Numbered from the stretch's first letter, positions 10,440 through 19,504 are shown. The stretch: 57,221 nucleotides of DNA from Methylococcales bacterium (GCA_028712795.1 JAQTPT010000021.1:1-57221); one strand, 5' to 3'. Numbers and translations are program-made. Notes: generated by a model not told the origin, from the letters alone.

Positions 10440-10643
10440 ATGGCAACAGGCACTGTAAAGTGGTTTAACAACACTAAAGGTTTTGGTTTTATAGCACCTT
10501 CTGACGGTGGCGAAGATGTTTTCGTCCATCATTCCGTTATTCAGGGCGAGGGCTTTAAAACACTGACTGAAGGCCAAACTGTGACTTTTGACATCGAATC
10601 CGGGCCAAAAGGCTTAACCGCCGTTAATGTTTATCCCAAGTAA
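10440..10643 (+). CDS. Cold-shock-domain protein (Csp)
   Basis: 67 aa single cold-shock domain that binds single-stranded RNA or DNA. RNP1 is in KGFGFIAP and RNP2 in DVFVHHSVI. The ATG at 10440 is preferred: a TAGGAG ribosome site lies at 10425-10430. The alternative TTG at 10434 would be too close to it. There is a 130-base untranslated stretch between the CBS stop and this start, as is common for cspA-type leaders. A good terminator follows, so this is probably its own transcript. Confidence 0.94.
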   Translation: MATGTVKWFNNTKGFGFIAPSDGGEDVFVHHSVIQGEGFKTLTEGQTVTFDIESGPKGLTAVNVYPK

Positions 10644-10666
10644 GCGATAACCATTTTTCTTTATCA

Positions 10667-10699
10667 AGGGCTATTGTTATCTGGCAATAACCCTTTTTA
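10667..10699 (+). terminator. Rho-independent terminator after csp
   Basis: Stem AGGGCTATTG pairs with CAATAACCCT (one mismatch) around the loop TTATCTGG and is followed by TTTTT. It lies 24 bases after the csp stop. Confidence 0.8.
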
Positions 10700-10734
10700 T
10701 GCGTCCCCGTTCCGGCCTATGGTATTTTTAGAAA

Positions 10735-11148
10735 CTATTTTAAAGGGCGGCCTTTTGCGTCTTTATTGATGTTTCCGGTAAAAAGCAGAACAGCTTCTAC
10801 AAACCCCCAAAGAGCGCCATAGCCAACCGTTGCAGCAGTGAGAGCCAACTGAGCCAAGCCTAGCCAATAAAACCCCAAATAAAACCGATGCAGCCCTGTA
10901 AAGCCCAAAAACAAGGCCAACACTGCTGCGACATACTTATATTTAACCGCTTTGGGCGGAGCCAAATAAGCGCCCACGAGGTTAATCTTTCGCGCTAGCG
11001 TTTCTTCTGCGTCAAAATTTACGTCATCACCCACATCCGGGGGCACTTCGGCGGCCCAATCATCGAAGTGAAATGTGTAAAGTTTTTCCTCGCTTTTTAT
11101 CACCCCGGTTTTGCTCTCGGGATCATAACTTTCAATATGTCCAATCAT
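10735..11148 (-). CDS. TM2-domain protein with an N-terminal OB-like domain
   Basis: 137 aa. Residues 1-58 (start MIGHIESYDPESKTGVIKSE, then FHFDDW, then GDDVNFDAEETLARKI) follow the strand pattern of a cold-shock/OB fold, though without RNP1 or RNP2. Residues 68-125 form a TM2 domain: a hydrophobic helix, GFTGLHRFYLGFYWLGLAQL, then a second helix. The product is therefore a membrane protein with a possible small cytoplasmic nucleic-acid- or ligand-binding head. It faces the csp gene tail to tail. TM2 proteins are common, but the function is unknown. The TM2 call is firm; the OB call is inference. Confidence 0.78.
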   Translation of the reverse strand: MIGHIESYDPESKTGVIKSEEKLYTFHFDDWAAEVPPDVGDDVNFDAEETLARKINLVGAYLAPPKAVKYKYVAAVLALFLGFTGLHRFYLGFYWLGLAQLALTAATVGYGALWGFVEAVLLFTGNINKDAKGRPLK

Positions 11149-11440
11149 TTATTTACCTTCATAGTGTACTAGATGTACTAGCACTTTTATTTTTTGTTTG
11201 GCGGTAGCCTGAAATATATATACCCGAATGACGCAGGATTTTTGTCCGTTTTCAAGATGTATCGTCGGCCCATAGCCATCTGTGTAACTGTTTGCACAAA
11301 GCAGAAAATAGACGAAGCGACCCGCGAGCCGAGGATATCATTCCGTGAAAATCGTCTTGGTGCGTGCCCACTCGATAGTCAATTAGCAGCGGCGTTTTGT
11401 GTGTCATGAATGCCCTTATCGCATTCCTACAGCAGCAAAA

Positions 11441-11884
11441 TCAATTATCCTGCAAACGTACCGCCAGCACATCGCAAGAAGCATGATGCAGCACCCCGTT
11501 AGCGGTTGACCCCAGTAGCAAGCCTAAGCCATGTCTACCGTGTGAGCCGAGGACAATCAGATCGACCTTTTTTTCTTCTGCAATCCTGATTATTTCAGTC
11601 TTTGGACTGCCCATTTCCAGCGACAGCCTATCTTCAGGGACACCCAACCTTTCAGCCAGCTTAACCAGTCTTGTTTTAGCCCCAGCCATCAACTCCGCTG
11701 TCAAATCCATATTAAAGGGAATATCCGTGCCATAAACGGCATCAGTAATCGGCAAACTGTCCACCACATGGACGATACTCAGTTTTGCCTGATATTTTTC
11801 AGCTAAATCTGCCGCTTTGTTTGTAACAGTTTCAGAGTTTTCATAAAAGTCCACCGCCAATAATATATGTTTATAATTTTCCAT
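11441..11884 (-). CDS. Universal stress protein (UspA family)
   Basis: 147 aa, single Usp domain. It begins MENYKHILLAVDFYENSETV and ends with the ATP-binding-type signature GSHGRHGLGLLLGSTANGVL, matching G-2X-G-9X-G(S/T). A basic-residue-poor Asp at position 12 (AVD) matches the nucleotide site. The start is preceded by a G-rich run in the mRNA. It reads in the same direction as a membrane protein gene ending 10 bases upstream. The 292 bases between this gene's stop and the TM2 start hold no convincing gene. Confidence 0.92.
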   Translation of the reverse strand: MENYKHILLAVDFYENSETVTNKAADLAEKYQAKLSIVHVVDSLPITDAVYGTDIPFNMDLTAELMAGAKTRLVKLAERLGVPEDRLSLEMGSPKTEIIRIAEEKKVDLIVLGSHGRHGLGLLLGSTANGVLHHASCDVLAVRLQDN

Positions 11885-11894
11885 GCCCCCCCCC

Positions 11895-12407
11895 TTATTT
11901 AATTCCAGTAACTTCAGGAAATAATAACGCCATCACCTGATAAGATACCAATAGATATAACAACGCCAGACCTAAACTGAAGCTTAGGCTTTTCTCCAGC
12001 GCATTGTTAATGATATGCCCGGTAACTGCCCAATGCCAGCCAATTAACCCAAGCATTACCAAAAAAACCCATACCCCGCCTTGTCCAACTTCAATCGTGG
12101 CTATTCCAGGCAGGGCAAAAAAACTGATCAACGCATCCGTTCCTAATACGGCGGAAAAAACCTGATAGAATCGCCCCAGCTTTCGATCCAGAAATAACAG
12201 TGTCCAAAAAAACCCTGCCACTAGTAATACATCGACAATAAGCTGCAAAAATACATTAAGCCAATCGTAGTGGATGCTTAGCATTAATACCCGGATACCA
12301 ATATAAGCAACCAGCATTATCCTCAATAGCCATAAAGAATATGGCAAATCCTGAGGCCCTTTTTTAAAGAGGCAAATATCAAATATTAACTTTATGATTT
12401 CAAGCAT
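11895..12407 (-). CDS. Hypothetical multi-pass membrane protein
   Basis: 170 aa with about five hydrophobic helices (near 25-45, 50-72, 85-100, 108-128 and 140-160). The start MLEIIKLIFDICLFKKGPQD and the GHIINNALEKSLSFSLGLAL segment suggest a Yip1-like or small inner-membrane protein. No catalytic motif is visible. It lies 10 bases upstream of the UspA gene in the same orientation and is probably co-transcribed with it. The specific family is not recognised. Confidence 0.7.
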   Translation of the reverse strand: MLEIIKLIFDICLFKKGPQDLPYSLWLLRIMLVAYIGIRVLMLSIHYDWLNVFLQLIVDVLLVAGFFWTLLFLDRKLGRFYQVFSAVLGTDALISFFALPGIATIEVGQGGVWVFLVMLGLIGWHWAVTGHIINNALEKSLSFSLGLALLYLLVSYQVMALLFPEVTGIK

Positions 12408-12467
12408 TCGCTTTTTCCAGCTCCATAATAAACGAGTGAATTTTTCCTGGTTTCTTAATAGACTGAT

Positions 12468-14351
12468 TTAATTAGTATTTTCAATCTTTTCTTCGGCTTC
12501 CATCCATGCCGTTTCCGCCTCATCCAGCGCTTTATCGACTTGTATCTTGCGCTCCAGCAATTGTTTTAAACGCATTTTTTCTGAGTCTGCATAAATCGCT
12601 GGGTCTGCCAACTGATACTCCAGTTGCCGCTGTTCATTATGATATTTTTCAACAGCGATTTCTGCTTTTTTCAGCGCATCAAACAACGGTTTATGTTTTT
12701 GCCGTCGTTCGGCATCCAGCTTTCTTTGGTCTTTTCGTGATACCGATGGCACAGCCTCAACTGCCGTTTTTTCATCGCATTTTTTTTGTCCGGTCAACCA
12801 TAACCGGTAATCGTCAAGATCACCATCAAAGGGCTGTACTTTACCACCCGCAACTAATAATAACTGATCTGTCACTGAGCGCAATAAATGCCGGTCATGA
12901 GACACCACCACAATAGCGCCTTCGTAGTCTTGTAAGGCCACGCTCAAGGCATGGCGCATTTCAAGATCCAAATGGTTAGTTGGCTCATCCAGCAGCAGCA
13001 GGTTAGGGTTTTGATACACCAGCAACGCTAAAACCAGACGTGCCTTCTCACCGCCAGAAAAAGGTTTTACCGCCTCCAAAACCTTATCACCCTGAAAATC
13101 AAAACCGCCCAGAAAGTTGCGTAAATCTTTTTCAGTGGCCTGCCTGTCCAGCTTTTGTAGATGCCATAACGGGCTCTCGTCAAGCTGCAATTGTTCCAGT
13201 TGATGCTGGGCAAAATAACCGATCTTTAAGGCCTCGGCTTCCTGTCTTTTACCCGATAACTGCGGCATATCACCCGCCAGCACTTTAATCAAACTGGACT
13301 TCCCCGCGCCGTTTGGCCCCAATAGCCCGATACGGTCGCCCGGCGAAATCGATAATCCCGCTTGCTTAATAACACAGGTTTGCCCATAACCAATATCAAC
13401 TTTATCCAGCGTCAATAAAGGATTAGGCATTTTCCCCGGCTTGGCAAAACTGAAATCAAACGGCGAATCCACATGCGCCATCGCAATCAATTCCATGCGC
13501 TCCAGGGCTTTGATGCGGCTTTGCGCTTGCCGCGCTTTCGTGGCTTGCGCTTTAAACCGGTCAACAAAACTTTGAATATGAGCAATTTCGCGTTGTTGTT
13601 TTTGGAAAGCCGATTGCTGTTGCGCCAGTTTCTCTGCTCGCATTTTTTCAAAAGCGGAATAATTGCCGGTATATATTTCGGCTTTATTCTGCTCGATATG
13701 CACGATGTGATCAGTGATGGTATCGAGAAAGTCCCTATCATGGGAAATCAGCAACAAGGTGCCGGGATACTTGCATAGCCAGTCTTGCAGCCAGATAACC
13801 GCATCCAGATCCAGATGATTAGTCGGTTCATCCAGCAACAATACATCGGAACGGCACATCAACGCTTGCGCCAGATTAAGGCGCATACGCCATCCGCCGG
13901 AAAATGAATTGACGGCATTGTTCTCCTGAGCTGCGGTAAAACCCAAGCCGTTCATTAATCGGGAAGCTCTAGCTTGGGCCGTATAACCACCGATAGTATC
14001 CAAAGCGGCGTGCAATTCGGCTTGCTTCAAGCCGTCGCCGGACTCTTCGGCAAGCGTTAACTGGTTTTGCAAGCGCCGTAATTCCTGGTCGCCATCAATG
14101 ACATAATCTATAGCGGAACTGGAAACGGCAGGAGTTTCCTGCGCAACGTGGGCTATTTCCAGATTGGGCGGCATCGAAAAGTCGCCTTCATCCAAATGCA
14201 GTTCATTTTTGACCAGCGCAAATAAACTGGACTTACCCGCGCCGTTCGCGCCGGTAAAGCCAACTTTTTGACCTTTGTGAATAGTGAAAGAGGAGTTGGC
14301 AAACAGCACCCGCGCGCCACGGCGCAGGGCTATATTTTTAAAGTTTAGCAT
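12468..14351 (-). CDS. ABC-F family ATPase (YheS/Uup-like)
   Basis: Soluble ribosome-associated ABC protein with two nucleotide-binding domains and no membrane part, 627 aa. I chose the ATG at 14351 (MLNFKNIALRRGARVLF), a normal ABC-F start; the longer frame adds a hydrophobic leader from a repeated GGTAAAA stretch. Walker A motifs are GANGAGKS and GPNGAGKS, the signatures are SGGWRMRL and SGGEKARL, and both Walker B sites read LLLDEPTNHLDL. The linker (about 230-300) is charged and helical. The C-terminus (about 530-627) is a basic then acidic coiled coil, as in YheS and Uup. The family modulates translation. Confidence 0.92.
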   Translation of the reverse strand: MLNFKNIALRRGARVLFANSSFTIHKGQKVGFTGANGAGKSSLFALVKNELHLDEGDFSMPPNLEIAHVAQETPAVSSSAIDYVIDGDQELRRLQNQLTLAEESGDGLKQAELHAALDTIGGYTAQARASRLMNGLGFTAAQENNAVNSFSGGWRMRLNLAQALMCRSDVLLLDEPTNHLDLDAVIWLQDWLCKYPGTLLLISHDRDFLDTITDHIVHIEQNKAEIYTGNYSAFEKMRAEKLAQQQSAFQKQQREIAHIQSFVDRFKAQATKARQAQSRIKALERMELIAMAHVDSPFDFSFAKPGKMPNPLLTLDKVDIGYGQTCVIKQAGLSISPGDRIGLLGPNGAGKSSLIKVLAGDMPQLSGKRQEAEALKIGYFAQHQLEQLQLDESPLWHLQKLDRQATEKDLRNFLGGFDFQGDKVLEAVKPFSGGEKARLVLALLVYQNPNLLLLDEPTNHLDLEMRHALSVALQDYEGAIVVVSHDRHLLRSVTDQLLLVAGGKVQPFDGDLDDYRLWLTGQKKCDEKTAVEAVPSVSRKDQRKLDAERRQKHKPLFDALKKAEIAVEKYHNEQRQLEYQLADPAIYADSEKMRLKQLLERKIQVDKALDEAETAWMEAEEKIENTN

Positions 14352-14455
14352 TAAGGTAAAAAGGTAAAAGGCGAAAGGTCCAAGGTAAAAGTTCAAAACG
14401 AAAACTGGCTGGACAGGGTTATAAACTCCGTCCGGCTTGGAGTGATAATCATAAT

Positions 14456-14770
14456 TTATAGTATTTTTCCGTGCTGAATTTTATTTGAAACTTCGTATAA
14501 GACATCTTTGACATCTTCTATCAACCCCATTATCTCATCAGACACCTTAGTTTGTTGGGCGATACTCTGAACGAGCACAAAGGTATTTTTCATGTGGTTT
14601 AAATTCCTCACGCTTTCCCAACTCATTGCTTCATTGATATGGAACAACAACTGAGAACAGTCTTTGCTTGCCTGTTCCTTGATTACCGCATCCCTAAGCA
14701 CTTCCCATGCTCCCTGCAAATCGGAAAGTATGGTTTTTTCGTAGTGAGTTGGTTCTTGATAAAAGCTCAT
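14456..14770 (-). CDS. Hypothetical protein
   Basis: 104 aa from the ATG at 14770; a TTG start at 14791 is also in frame. It is soluble and mostly helical, starting MSFYQEPTHYEKTILSDLQG, with no motif I can name. It sits between MAPEG and the ABC-F gene in the same orientation. The even spread of charged and hydrophobic residues favours a real gene, but no family is recognised. Confidence 0.55.
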   Translation of the reverse strand: MSFYQEPTHYEKTILSDLQGAWEVLRDAVIKEQASKDCSQLLFHINEAMSWESVRNLNHMKNTFVLVQSIAQQTKVSDEIMGLIEDVKDVLYEVSNKIQHGKIL

Positions 14771-14837
14771 GGTTTTTACAGGTGTTTGCAAATGTATTGA
14801 ATAGAGCGGATGGTTTATGCCAACGAGGCTGGCGTAA

Positions 14838-15233
14838 TTACCAAAATTTAAGTGGCCCGGTAAAAACCAGGAATAGTATATTCAATATTGCCAACGCAAT
14901 TAATAGAAAAATGGTTATCTGCATGCCTAATACTCTTCTCTTGAGATTCTTGGCAGGAAGACCCATCGCATGAAATATTCGCCCTATTATTAGCGTGGCT
15001 CCCAGTACATGAATAAGTATTTTCGGCGCTCCATTTAATTCGAGCGTTAACAAAAGCAAAAGTGCTATAGGAATGTATTCCACTGCGTTTGAATGGGTGC
15101 GAATGGCTAATTGCAACTCTTCATTCCCCCCGTCACCCACACTTATCCGGTTTATTCTACGAAGCTTTATGACGGAAAGAGAAAGCCTCACTATTAAAAA
15201 GGCTGAGAGTGATGCATAGAGTGATGTAATCAT
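14838..15233 (-). CDS. MAPEG-family membrane protein
   Basis: 131 aa with four hydrophobic helices. The family signature RTHSNAVEYIPIALLLLL is at about residues 45-62, where Glu and Arg/His are the conserved positions of MAPEG proteins. GRIFHAMGL follows in helix 3. Bacterial MAPEG proteins resemble glutathione-dependent eicosanoid-metabolism enzymes, but their substrates are unknown. The start at 15233 reads MITSLYASLSAFLIVRLSL. Confidence 0.88.
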   Translation of the reverse strand: MITSLYASLSAFLIVRLSLSVIKLRRINRISVGDGGNEELQLAIRTHSNAVEYIPIALLLLLTLELNGAPKILIHVLGATLIIGRIFHAMGLPAKNLKRRVLGMQITIFLLIALAILNILFLVFTGPLKFW

Positions 15234-15280
15234 GGTTACCCTTATTATTTTTTCAACGAAGTTAGCACGAAGCTGGTCGG

Positions 15281-15295
15281 GGGGTTGGAAACCCC
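15281..15295. repeat. GGGGTT-GGA-AACCCC hairpin
   Basis: Small perfect 6-bp hairpin in the gap between the MAPEG gene and the broken toxin gene. It may act as a weak terminator for the toxin-antitoxin operon; there is no U-run. Confidence 0.4.
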
Positions 15296-15338
15296 GTCAC
15301 GCTTTGACCCTACCTGGCAATTAATTATCTACTATGAT

Positions 15339-15604
15339 TTATTTATAAATATCCTTACGATGTCCAATCTCCAACACCATGACAATTAACTCGCTGTTAA
15401 AAATTTGACAGACTAAACAGTAATCACCGACTCGATACCGCCATAATCCTTTCAGGTTTCCCTGTAATGCTTTGCCGATTGCTCTAGGATTATCAAGGTT
15501 TACCAAAGTGTCTGTTATAAATTGCCTAATCCGAAGCTGTTCCGGCTTATTAATTTGTCCAATGTCTTTAATGCGGTTTCTGATAACCTAATCGTCCATT
15601 GCAT
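15339..15604 (-). pseudogene. RelE/ParE-family toxin, frameshifted
   Basis: The N-terminal part reads in one frame from the ATG at 15604 (MQWTIRLSETALKTLDKL). The rest reads in another frame, with KPEQLRIRQFI, LDNPRAIGKALQGNLKGLWR and YRVGDYCLVCQI, then EIGHRKDIYK and a stop at 15339. Joined, these give a complete RelE-type toxin of about 85 aa, including the RYRVGDY core and the C-terminal IGHRKDIY. A single-base loss (a net -1 shift) near the AAATTAATAAG stretch, about 15545, explains the break. Either the toxin is dead, the base is a sequencing error, or frameshifting restores it. The start overlaps the antitoxin end. Confidence 0.8.
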
Positions 15605-15836
15605 TCAATCTGGCCTCCATTTCAGCAATAGAGTAGGTTTTTTCTTTACCTGAATTTATCCGACTCAACACGGTATTAGCGGCAATGATGTCCTGTAAGT
15701 CTTCCAATACCACCTCATAGTCGCTAGTATCATCCATAATGATGACTTTGATTGCTTTACCATTCAAATCATACTGTTCAATCGGTAAGTCGATTACCCA
15801 ATCGTGGGCGATGGTGTCAAATGTGCGTGTTGTCAT
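15588..15836 (-). CDS. Antitoxin partner of the RelE-like toxin
   Basis: 82 aa from the ATG at 15836, which has AGGCGAAAGA just upstream; a longer frame from 15875 has no ribosome site. The acidic C-terminal half (DYEVVLEDLQDIIAANTVLS then KTYSIAEMEARLNAMDD) is the toxin-wrapping tail usual in RelB/Phd-like antitoxins. The N-terminal part carries an IMDD strand but no obvious DNA-binding motif. The assignment relies on the directly overlapping RelE-type toxin reading frame. Confidence 0.7.
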   Translation of the reverse strand: MTTRTFDTIAHDWVIDLPIEQYDLNGKAIKVIIMDDTSDYEVVLEDLQDIIAANTVLSRINSGKEKTYSIAEMEARLNAMDD

Positions 15837-15911
15837 TCTTTCGCCTGTTTTTGTTGGTTTAGCCGAAGCTATCATTCTAAAGAAAAGTCATGTCAGGCTA
15901 TGGCTTATTCT

Positions 15912-15935
15912 GGTGGGCAAAAAAGCCTGCCCACC
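15912..15935. repeat. GGTGGGCA...TGCCCACC hairpin
   Basis: Perfect 8-bp inverted repeat with an 8-base loop, directly after the ycxB-like stop. This kind of palindrome is often dispersed in genomes and can act as an mRNA end. There is no U-run on either side. Confidence 0.5.
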
Positions 15936-16466
15936 CTACGCAAACCTCTCAATCATCTTTTCGGCCTGCTCGGCAAACTCTTCCAGGTTGCCTTTTTTTA
16001 CCTTATCCACCGGAATAACCAGCGCAGTGGTCAAATCGATATAGATATATACATAGCGCTTGCCGTATTCAACCCGAACCAAATCCGCCCAGGCCATTTT
16101 ATTTTTGCCGCTGGGTGATTTCTCCAGCAGATAGTTGGGATTTGCGGGATCAATGCTCAAGTTATACGTGCCGAATAAATTGCTTTTTTCTTTGGGGGTA
16201 TAGTTTTTAAGGATTTGCCGGCGTAAATCCAGCATCATGATTTTTGGTGACAACAAAGCCCAGAGAATCGCCATAGCCAAGATGTAACCCGATGATTTCA
16301 TATCGCCATAATAAAAATAATAAAAAGCGCCGATAATCCCCATTACACCCGGCACTATCCAGCGGTTTTTCTTGATGTTGTGTTGTATTTCATCATTTCT
16401 CGTGAACTGTATTTCATTAAAATGAATTAAATCTTCTTCGCCAAACTCGTATTCTATTTCAAACAT
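15936..16466 (-). CDS. YcxB-like membrane protein
   Basis: 176 aa. The N-terminal cytoplasmic part (MFEIEYEFGEEDLIHFNEIQ) is followed by two close membrane helices (about 37-75). The C-terminal domain (about 95-176) has alternating strands with WADLVRVEYGKRYVYIYID and ALVIPVDKVKKGN, the YcxB-like pattern. The function is unknown. It reads with the NADH dehydrogenase gene 30 bases upstream. Confidence 0.75.
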   Translation of the reverse strand: MFEIEYEFGEEDLIHFNEIQFTRNDEIQHNIKKNRWIVPGVMGIIGAFYYFYYGDMKSSGYILAMAILWALLSPKIMMLDLRRQILKNYTPKEKSNLFGTYNLSIDPANPNYLLEKSPSGKNKMAWADLVRVEYGKRYVYIYIDLTTALVIPVDKVKKGNLEEFAEQAEKMIERFA

Positions 16467-16496
16467 GTTCTTAGTCTTATTGAGGTTTAAAAAATT

Positions 16497-17804
16497 CTAG
16501 TGCATTTTTATTTTGGCATAAACACTGCGCCTAAAGGCATTGGAAAGCGTCAACATGGCCGTTCTGAAATAGCCGTGTATGGCTACCTGGTGCATTTTAT
16601 AAAGGGACAAGTAAACCACTTTGGCAATAAATCCACCGATACTCACCGTACCCATCAGATTGCCCATCAAATTTCCGACGGTGGTGTATTTGCCCAATGA
16701 AACCAGTGACCCGTAATCATAGTAAACGAAATTGACCGGGTTTCCGCCTTTTAAGCGATGGACGATGGTTTTACACAAAGCAGATGCCTGCTGGTGTGCC
16801 GCTTGCGCTCTTGGCGGTACATTGCCGGTATGGCCTTGCCAAACACAGGCTGCGCAATCGCCCATGGCAAAAATGTCATCATCACTGGTTTTTAAGGTGC
16901 AATCCACCACCAGTTGATTGATGTGGTTGGTTTCCAGCCCATCCAGATTTTTCATCCAGTCCGGCGCTTTAATCCCTGCAGCCCAAACTTTCAGGTCGGC
17001 TTCAATGAATTCACCATCATGGGTGGTGATGCCTTCCCTTGTTATTTCGGTGACGCGCCTGCCCATTTTAAGGTCAACACCCAAACTAACCAGTTGCTGC
17101 TGTGTAGCGGTCGCCAACTTAACGGGCAAAGCCGGTAGCAATTGCGTTGCCGCCTCAATAATGGTCAGCTTCACGGTGCTCTTCTCATTCAAGCCGTAAA
17201 TCGCCAGCACATTAGTCACCTCGTGTAATTGTGCGGCTAACTCAACACCGGTGGCTCCTGCACCGACAATGGCGATAGACAAGGGCTTAACGTTTGCGCT
17301 GTCAGTGCCTATATAGCTTTTCAAATAGGACTCAAACAGTTGCTTTTGAAACTTAAACGCTTGTGAGGTGGTATCCAGAAACAGGCAATGTTCCGCGACC
17401 CCCTTTATATTAAACGTATTACTGACGCTGCCTACCGACATAACAAGAGTGTCATAACTAAAAGTGCGCCCCGGAATTAGCTCTTCGCCGCTATCGCTCA
17501 GTGTAGGGCTGACATAAATTTCCTTTTTCTTTCTATCCAAGCCTTCCATTTTGCCCAATCTGAAATTGAATTGATTGCGATAGCCCTGTGGCAAATATTC
17601 AACCTGTTCGGATTCATCCAACGTACCTGCGGCCACCTCATGCAATAATGGCTTCCAGATGTGAGTCGATGCCGCATCAATCAACGTGACTTCAGCCAGG
17701 CCGCTTTTACCTAATTTACGGCCCAAACTGGTGGCCAGCTCAAGGCCAGCCGCGCCGCCACCAACAATCACTATTTTATGCTTTTCTTTATTACTTTTAG
17801 CCAT
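16497..17804 (-). CDS. Type II NADH:quinone dehydrogenase-like flavoprotein
   Basis: FAD- and NAD(P)-binding oxidoreductase, 435 aa. The FAD Rossmann motif is IVGGGAAGLELATSLG (about 13-28). The NADH motif is IAIVGAGATGVELAAQLHEV (about 178-197). The late FAD segment is FAMGDCAACVW. The C-terminus has a weakly hydrophobic, basic end suited to peripheral membrane binding, as in NDH-2. It would pass electrons from NADH to quinone without pumping protons. Sulfide:quinone oxidoreductases are related, but the Cys pair they need is not evident. Confidence 0.88.
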   Translation of the reverse strand: MAKSNKEKHKIVIVGGGAAGLELATSLGRKLGKSGLAEVTLIDAASTHIWKPLLHEVAAGTLDESEQVEYLPQGYRNQFNFRLGKMEGLDRKKKEIYVSPTLSDSGEELIPGRTFSYDTLVMSVGSVSNTFNIKGVAEHCLFLDTTSQAFKFQKQLFESYLKSYIGTDSANVKPLSIAIVGAGATGVELAAQLHEVTNVLAIYGLNEKSTVKLTIIEAATQLLPALPVKLATATQQQLVSLGVDLKMGRRVTEITREGITTHDGEFIEADLKVWAAGIKAPDWMKNLDGLETNHINQLVVDCTLKTSDDDIFAMGDCAACVWQGHTGNVPPRAQAAHQQASALCKTIVHRLKGGNPVNFVYYDYGSLVSLGKYTTVGNLMGNLMGTVSIGGFIAKVVYLSLYKMHQVAIHGYFRTAMLTLSNAFRRSVYAKIKMH

Positions 17805-18230
17805 CGGCCTTTCTTCCCTCTAGATATGTTTGCGTACTATAGCATTATATCTAATCAGTGCCTCAGTGGCTGATTTTGCAACTAATTAATTTGCTCATAA
17901 TACTTAGAAAATACAGTTAGGCGATTTTCAGCTTTTAATTTACCCGTGAGCCGGGTCGAATCAGGATACCCAATCTGGGCAGAATTAGGGGTTACGTTCG
18001 ATATTGCTTCAATCGCCGCGAGACCACCTTGGATAGCGAAACCTCTTTCTGGTAATCCGTCTTCTTGAGGTTAACCACTTCAATGTCATTTGGTATCGAA
18101 TAAATGTCATTTTAAAATTCTTTATTACCCATCTCACATCGCTCATATTAAGTGTTTAGTTGTTCGTGGACTGTATCGCTTAATGTGGAAAACCCAGTTA
18201 ATGCAATCAAAATCCCTGTTATCCGGGCAA

Positions 18231-18260
18231 AAAAAAACCCGCTATGAAAGCGGGTTTTTT
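18231..18260. terminator. Bidirectional terminator beyond the OmpA-family gene
   Basis: Stem ACCCGCT/AGCGGGT with loop ATGAA, an A-run on the left and TTTTTT on the right. Read on the minus strand it lies about 60 bases after the OmpA-family stop and would end that transcript. The remaining 17805-18230 stretch holds no convincing gene. Confidence 0.82.
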
Positions 18261-18318
18261 GTTTTCAGGAAACTCTTATTGACATCAAGAATTTCCAGTC
18301 TGGCAATGTCAACTAAGA

Positions 18319-19419
18319 TTATTGAGGCTGATTAGTATCAATATTGTGTTCACGGCCAGGTGCTTGAGGCTCAAGAGGTTGTTGAGGCGCTCCTTCAACT
18401 TCCAATTGTACGCGACGGTTATTGGCACGGCCTTCCGGGGTATCATTCGTGTCTATAGGTTTAGAGTAACTAAATCCAAAAGCAGTAATATCGGATCTAC
18501 CGCTTTTTTCACTCAGGTATTTTTGGACCGCCAAGGCACGGCGCTCGGACAACCTTTGGTTATACTTGAATGAGCCCTTATTATCAGTGTGACCTTGCAC
18601 TTCAATGGCCTTTTCAGGGTGCTCTTTGATAACTTCAGCAGCATTGTCAAGGTTTGCAAAGTATTCCGGTTTAATGTTGTATTTATCGAAGTCAAATTTT
18701 ACATCAACGATCCAGCAACCTTTTATACTAACCGGGACGCCGGGTAACGTATTTGGACATGCATCATCGCAATTATTGACGCCGTCTTTATCGTCATCCT
18801 TTGTCGAGCAATCTGCAACAACAGGAGTCGGAGCGGGCGCTTGAACAACTGGCTCAGGAGCGACCGGTTTAGGGCCCAACGGAATAACGAAACCAACATT
18901 GACAATCATGTCATGAAATTCATTGGTGCCGGGTTGCAAGTTAGCGTTAAAGTTTTGGTTATAACGGTAGCGTACATCACTACGAACCAGGAAGTTATCG
19001 CTCACTTCATAGGTAAAACCAGCGCCTGCTTCACCGATGAAGCCAGCGCCCGATTTACCGTTATGGCTGGTGTTCATGCCGCCTAAACCGAGTACGGTAT
19101 AAGGCGAAAATTTGTCGCGAAAGATGTAATATTGGGCTTCCGCAATACCCCCGGTCATATCCGAGCCTCCGTATTTACCACCACTCAAGTTTTGATAAAA
19201 ACCTTTGAACTCGACGTTGAAATGTTCATCAATCATTTTGCCAAAGCCCATGCCGCCGCCCCAGCCGTTATTGGATTGGCGATCGCCACCGGGTTGAACA
19301 AAGGTTCCAAAAGGCGCGACATAGAATCTATCATCTACGACTTTTTCTTCCGCTTGAGCCGTTGGCAAAAAACCCATGCATGACAATGCTGCAAGAGCCA
19401 GTAAGTGTTTCTTTAACAT
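18319..19419 (-). CDS. OmpA-family outer membrane protein with TSP3-type linker
   Basis: 366 aa with a signal peptide (MLKKHLLALAALSCMGFLPT, cleavage near AQA-EE). Residues about 25-185 form an eight-strand-type beta-barrel of alternating aromatic strands. A Pro-rich hinge (PVAPEPVVQAPAPTPVV) is followed by a calcium-type TSP3 repeat DKDGVNNCDDACPNT. The C-terminal OmpA domain (about 235-340) has FDFDKYNIKPEY, VQGHTDNKGS and NQRLSERRA, the peptidoglycan-binding motif. An AAGGAGA site precedes the ATG. It would tie the outer membrane to the cell wall. Confidence 0.93.
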   Translation of the reverse strand: MLKKHLLALAALSCMGFLPTAQAEEKVVDDRFYVAPFGTFVQPGGDRQSNNGWGGGMGFGKMIDEHFNVEFKGFYQNLSGGKYGGSDMTGGIAEAQYYIFRDKFSPYTVLGLGGMNTSHNGKSGAGFIGEAGAGFTYEVSDNFLVRSDVRYRYNQNFNANLQPGTNEFHDMIVNVGFVIPLGPKPVAPEPVVQAPAPTPVVADCSTKDDDKDGVNNCDDACPNTLPGVPVSIKGCWIVDVKFDFDKYNIKPEYFANLDNAAEVIKEHPEKAIEVQGHTDNKGSFKYNQRLSERRALAVQKYLSEKSGRSDITAFGFSYSKPIDTNDTPEGRANNRRVQLEVEGAPQQPLEPQAPGREHNIDTNQPQ

Positions 19420-19504
19420 AACATTCTCCTTAAATTAACTGCAAATTAAAACGGTAAATCGTAAAGTACAAATCTAATCTCGCTACCTCCCACTCCTTGG
19501 AGTC

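Noticed and set aside
11194..11409. Open frame of 71 codons
   Set aside because: Composition is unlike a protein and it has no ribosome site; it lies in the gap before the TM2 gene.
12506..12916. Plus-strand frame opposite the ABC-F gene
   Set aside because: Antisense shadow of a clearly coding gene.
18090..18335. Open frame of 81 codons
   Set aside because: It runs through a strong bidirectional terminator and has no convincing protein features.
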